Assembly (NCBI GenBank): GCA_910592205.1
Contig: CAJVPJ010001272.1
Coordinates: 1 to 10,949, forward strand
Length of the DNA: 10,949 nucleotides
From: Paraglomus occultum
Lineage: Eukaryota > Glomeromycota > Glomeromycetes > Paraglomerales > Paraglomeraceae
Reading direction: 5' to 3'
How positions within the stretch are numbered: the stretch's first letter is position 1; each line of letters begins with the position of its first letter. Positions 7,953 to 10,949 of this stretch are shown in pieces. Made by a program: the position numbers and the translations under genes. The notes below the pieces were generated by a model that saw only the letters and a list, made by a program, of their open reading frames with translations, did no database searches and was not told where the DNA came from.

Positions 7953-9435
7953 TCATACTATGTAGCTTGGGTTCCAACAGAATCTTTTTCTTTCGGTTTG
8001 ACTATCCAAATATGCCATTTCCTTAATTAACGTTAAAAAAAAATCAACAGTTTAAATGTTAAAAAGTTGGGGGGGGTGTGTGTTTCAGATGTGGAATTTA
8101 CATCAACGTTGCTCACCTCATCATCCAACTCAAAATGAAATATCTCACTGTTTTTCTGTATCCTTTGAAGGTTAGTACTCTTTGGTATAACACCAAATCC
8201 ATGCTGATATCCCCAACGTAGGTATACCTGGGCTTCACTCACTCCATGCTTTTGGGCCATGGTTTCAACTCCCTCAATATTATGGCTTCCATCTACGAGC
8301 TTCCCTTCTCCAAGACTAGAATAGGCCTGAACTAGAATGTTGTACCGTTTACAAAAATCAATCAATTCCGTCTGATACAACAGAGGATGGACCTCGAATT
8401 GATGCACTTGTGGCGTGATGGAGGCATAAGTTAAAAGATCTTCCAGATGAGCAAGAGTGTAATTGCTTATCCCTATAGCTCTGACTTTGCCTTCTCCGTA
8501 AAGCTTTTCTAATGCTTTGTAACTCTGTTGTCTGTTTACTTTATTCCGAGGGTTATCTTGCGTAAGCCTTTGACTCCTATTAAGACATTGAAAAGACACA
8601 TAAATGATTTCAATTATTAAAGAATCGGGTTAAAAGAATTTACTATATCTGGTGTATGTTCTGGTCACGATCCGCTTCGAGGCTTGTACAAAGTGCTTGG
8701 CTAATTTTTAAGGGATTTTGCGATTAGCCCCGGTTCACTGGTTAAGAGTAGATTCTGACAAGCGATTGGTGTTTTGAGAACGAGCCAGAACATAAATGAA
8801 TATATATATAGAAACCAGATCGTGTGAAATTCGACTGACCCTGGCCAGTGGATAAGAAAAAGATCGAGATAACCCAAATCCAGTTTTTTTAACGAAGTGA
8901 GACAAGCTAACACGGGGAGTCAACGATTATTAGTCGTGTGTATTTGTATGACTAATCAGTTTTCTATAGATATAATATATGATATGCATTATCACCGTTA
9001 TAAGCGGTCTCAAATCCGTGATCTCTTGGGGCTGTAGAACAGTAAGATAATCAACATCGGGCATCTAACTCTTATCTACCTGCATACTATCTATCAATCG
9101 ACAAAAAACCCACCAAGTTTACTCGTAATGAAGAAATCTTCCCTCCTGAGTCCAGATGATGTGTCCTCAATTATGCTTCTTATCGTTTTCCCTATGGCTT
9201 CTTCATTTTTGTAAACAGCAGCCGAGTCAACCAGTCGATAGCCACATTTGACCGCCTGTCGGACTACAGAGTCGATTATTTCAGGTTGCTTGATACGATA
9301 GGTGCCCACTACAATTAGTTAAACACTTGCCTTTGAGTACGAATTACATATTTGGATGAAAGAACCAAGATACTTACAACCACAGGCCGGCATCTCTACG
9401 CCATTATTAAGCCGAAAGCTGGCAGTCGTTATCAT
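7953..9435 (-). CDS. aldo-keto reductase (AKR), six exons
   Basis: Exons (5' to 3' on the minus strand) are 9435-9378, 9308-9114, 9031-8996, 8906-8840, 8576-8117 and 8021-7953. Together they give 885 bases and 294 residues, the usual size for the family. The five GT-AG introns are 69, 82, 89, 263 and 95 bases, and every junction keeps frame and restores family sequence: PACG-LGTYRIK, ITSKL-APRDHGFE, ETAYN-ACLTSLKK, IHWPG-SQRLTQDN and ELDDE-EMAYLDS. The catalytic tetrad is complete: D47, Y52 (DSAAVY), K83 (TSKL) and H116 (LIHWPG). The NADPH-binding signature IPKSTNLQRIQKN is at 249-261, with K251 and R257 as expected for NADPH preference. The C-terminus FCWNPSYIV resembles the usual W-(D/N)-P ending. 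The protein probably reduces aldehydes or ketones in the cytosol, in a group resembling prostaglandin F synthase and 2,5-diketogluconate reductase; the substrate cannot be read from sequence. ATG 9435 is the only good start, giving MITTASFRLNNGVEMP. Confidence 0.92.
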
Positions 9436-10874
9436 TGCTGAAAAGCCCAATATTTTTGACCTGTGCCACTGCTCTCTTATCAATCATGTCCCAGGTCGAT
9501 CATCTGTACAGACTATTCGCGCACATATTATGTATAAAATTGGGAACGCCGTTGCTGCCTGTTAGCCATGTACGTTTGGAGGAGCTTGACGCTGTGGAAC
9601 TCACATATCATATTTGGATAGAGGCCATCGCCATAAATTCTGCACAAAACCCATCGTACATCTTATGTCAGTCTGCATGGAAATTCTCTTCATATTAATA
9701 TAGACATACTAAAGTTCAACACGTAATACCAAACATTAATAATTGTGATGGCAATGATTATTATATAATTGGCGAAGCCAGAATCGGTACTCGCATGTGA
9801 AGACCAGAAAATTAGAAAAATGCATATTAATATAGAAGTGTTAATACTAATTAGGGACTGTTGACGGTTTATTCTCACAAATGACCATAGTGCACATTAC
9901 CGTCAGTCACGTAACCTTGAACTTGAACAAAACGGCTGATTATTCGCACTGCATAGGAAGAATGGGTGATATATTACCGACAACCATCAAAGTTTTCCGG
10001 CTGATCTTTACATTTTAAATTGTATAGGTAAACTTTGCCATTATTGAAAAAATCGTTTGAAGCTTAACAGCAAACAAAAATTGTTGATTTCTTTCTGTTT
10101 AGCCCTCCTCAAGCACGGAAGATAACTAAAGATATTCTCTAGACGTTTTATTTGTTGAGATACGTATGGTTTAATAAAATTTGAAAAAGAATTATTCACA
10201 TGGAAATAATTATTATGAAAATTTATTCTTGTACATGTTTACATCGATGGTTGTCTCGGTGAAAGTTGTGTTTTTCATAGGAAAATGCAACCACGCGTTT
10301 CTTGTGTATCGGTATAGCAACTGCTTCTGTATATGGCATGTGTGCTAGGTACGCTGGAAATATCGTAGTAATTGGGAGAAAAAAAGAGGACAGGCTGAAT
10401 TGATTACGAAATACCATTTCATGTTGGACGTCGATCACTTGGTTAACGTGACGATGGAAACAGAGCAATTAATCGTATAAATTTTCTCAAAGGTCTGTTT
10501 AAACAATATCATATCGTCTTCCAAGTAATCCTATTACACGACCTGTATGATAAATTAATTTTTTGTAAAACGAAATGTATGGACGCGCAGCGGGTCAGAC
10601 GAGCGTATCTTATTGGAGATCGTTTTCTCCAGCGTCTCTTCATTCACAAAAACCAATTAAATGAAAATTGCGTCTACGCGATCTTTCAGAGCGCATTATG
10701 TGGTTCATTGGAATATCAACCCATTACGTGTTGAACAGGGATCTTCACGTTATGTTTAGATTTGTTGACTTTAATTGAATGGAGTCGACTTTTCTTTTGG
10801 GTAAAATAATCATCTTTTTCTTCCAATCTTGCAATTCTGGTCTCAATTTACAACTCAAATTAAAATAGCTTTTA
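9436..10874. other. intergenic region upstream of the reductase gene
   Basis: About 1.4 kb without a supported gene. Its left part must contain the reductase promoter, which lies divergent to anything on the plus strand. A plus-strand ATG frame at 9486-9698 (70 residues) has somewhat less AT-rich codons but no recognisable domain. A minus-strand frame at 10223-10468 opens with TTG and has no domain either. A 14-base word (CATATTAATATAGA) occurs at 9691-9704 and 9823-9836. A small hairpin, TGGAGA/TCTCCA, lies near 10614-10631. Confidence 0.5.
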
Positions 10875-10949
10875 CACAGTGAAACTCGATAAGTCGGACA
10901 CGACGGGCTGGGCATGGCTGTCCGACTTATCGAGAAATCCGAGTTATCG
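10875..10949. mobile_element. terminal inverted-repeat end of a probable pogo/Tigger-type DNA transposon
   Basis: After a TA dinucleotide (10873-10874) the sequence reads CACAGTGAAACTCGATAAGT and continues into CGGACACG. Tigger/pogo-type terminal repeats commonly read CAGTG-x-AAC-C-TCGATAA-x-TCGGAC, and TA is the target-site duplication of the Tc1/mariner/pogo group. Next comes a 16-bp perfect inverted repeat and then a further degenerate copy, ATCCGAGTTATCG. Such nested subterminal repeats are typical of these elements. Local GC is clearly higher than in the flanking DNA. Only the outer ~75 bases are inside the window, so the transposase, the other end and the element's integrity cannot be judged. 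The family is recalled from memory. Confidence 0.62.
10885..10934. repeat. 16-bp perfect inverted repeat inside the transposon end
   Basis: The left arm CTCGATAAGTCGGACA (10885-10900) is the exact reverse complement of the right arm TGTCCGACTTATCGAG (10919-10934), with an 18-base loop that is GC-rich. A third, looser copy in the right-arm orientation, TCCGAGTTATCG, ends at 10949. This is well beyond chance for this composition. Confidence 0.93.

Noticed and set aside
7861-7977. Upstream extension of the Mgr3-like frame to 7977
   Set aside because: It opens with TTG, not ATG, and overlaps the last exon of the reductase. The ATG at 7860 gives a typical mitochondrial presequence.
8577-9113. The reductase as a pseudogene with several stop codons
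   Set aside because: All the stops fall within introns that have proper GT-AG ends, and splicing gives an uninterrupted protein with all catalytic residues.
10223-10468. An 81-residue minus-strand frame
   Set aside because: It opens with TTG, lies in AT-rich intergenic DNA, and shows no recognisable motif.
1-10949. CRISPR arrays, bacterial operons, phage or viral genes
   Set aside because: No regularly spaced repeats and no Shine-Dalgarno-led gene chains were seen. The introns and the gene families are eukaryotic.

Overview
The window looks like nuclear DNA of a filamentous, early-diverging fungus, most likely a Mucoromycota/Glomeromycotina-type genome. The clues are AT-rich intergenic DNA, short GT-AG introns (69-98 bases, with one of 184 and one of 263), a T1-type (KCTD) BTB protein with a fungal-style C-terminal tail, a long tandem-TPR protein, a mitochondrial Mgr3-like TPR protein, and a transposon terminus at the right edge. 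I cannot name a species, and the assignment rests on remembered family distributions rather than a search.

Layout. 1-2222 has no firmly supported gene. It holds a possible relict of a repetitive fungal ORF on the minus strand (about 360-737), a short ORF with a signal-like hydrophobic stretch (about 1017-1271) and a hairpin (1837-1859). 2223-3153 (+) is a two-exon T1/BTB (KCTD-like) gene. 3154-3760 is a convergent intergenic region. 3761 to 5472 (-) is a protein made of exactly fourteen gap-free 34-residue tetratricopeptide repeats; its short first exon is inferred. 5473-6567 is intergenic. 6568-7860 (-) is a mitochondrial inner-membrane TPR protein resembling Mgr3. 7953-9435 (-) is an aldo-keto reductase split into six exons; when the introns are removed it is intact and has the full catalytic tetrad. 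9436-10874 is intergenic. 10875-10949 is the terminal inverted-repeat end of what looks like a pogo/Tigger-type DNA transposon that continues beyond the window.

The three minus-strand genes lie head to tail, and only 92 bases separate the reductase stop codon from the likely start of the Mgr3-like gene. I see no evidence that the four genes form a pathway. They look like ordinary fungal housekeeping and expanded-family genes. The main gain from close reading is correct gene models: the KCTD, reductase and TPR genes are all misread if only uninterrupted ORFs are considered. I found no convincing previously undescribed system. The most noteworthy items are the perfectly phased 14-TPR array, the transposon end, and the tight reductase/Mgr3-like spacing.
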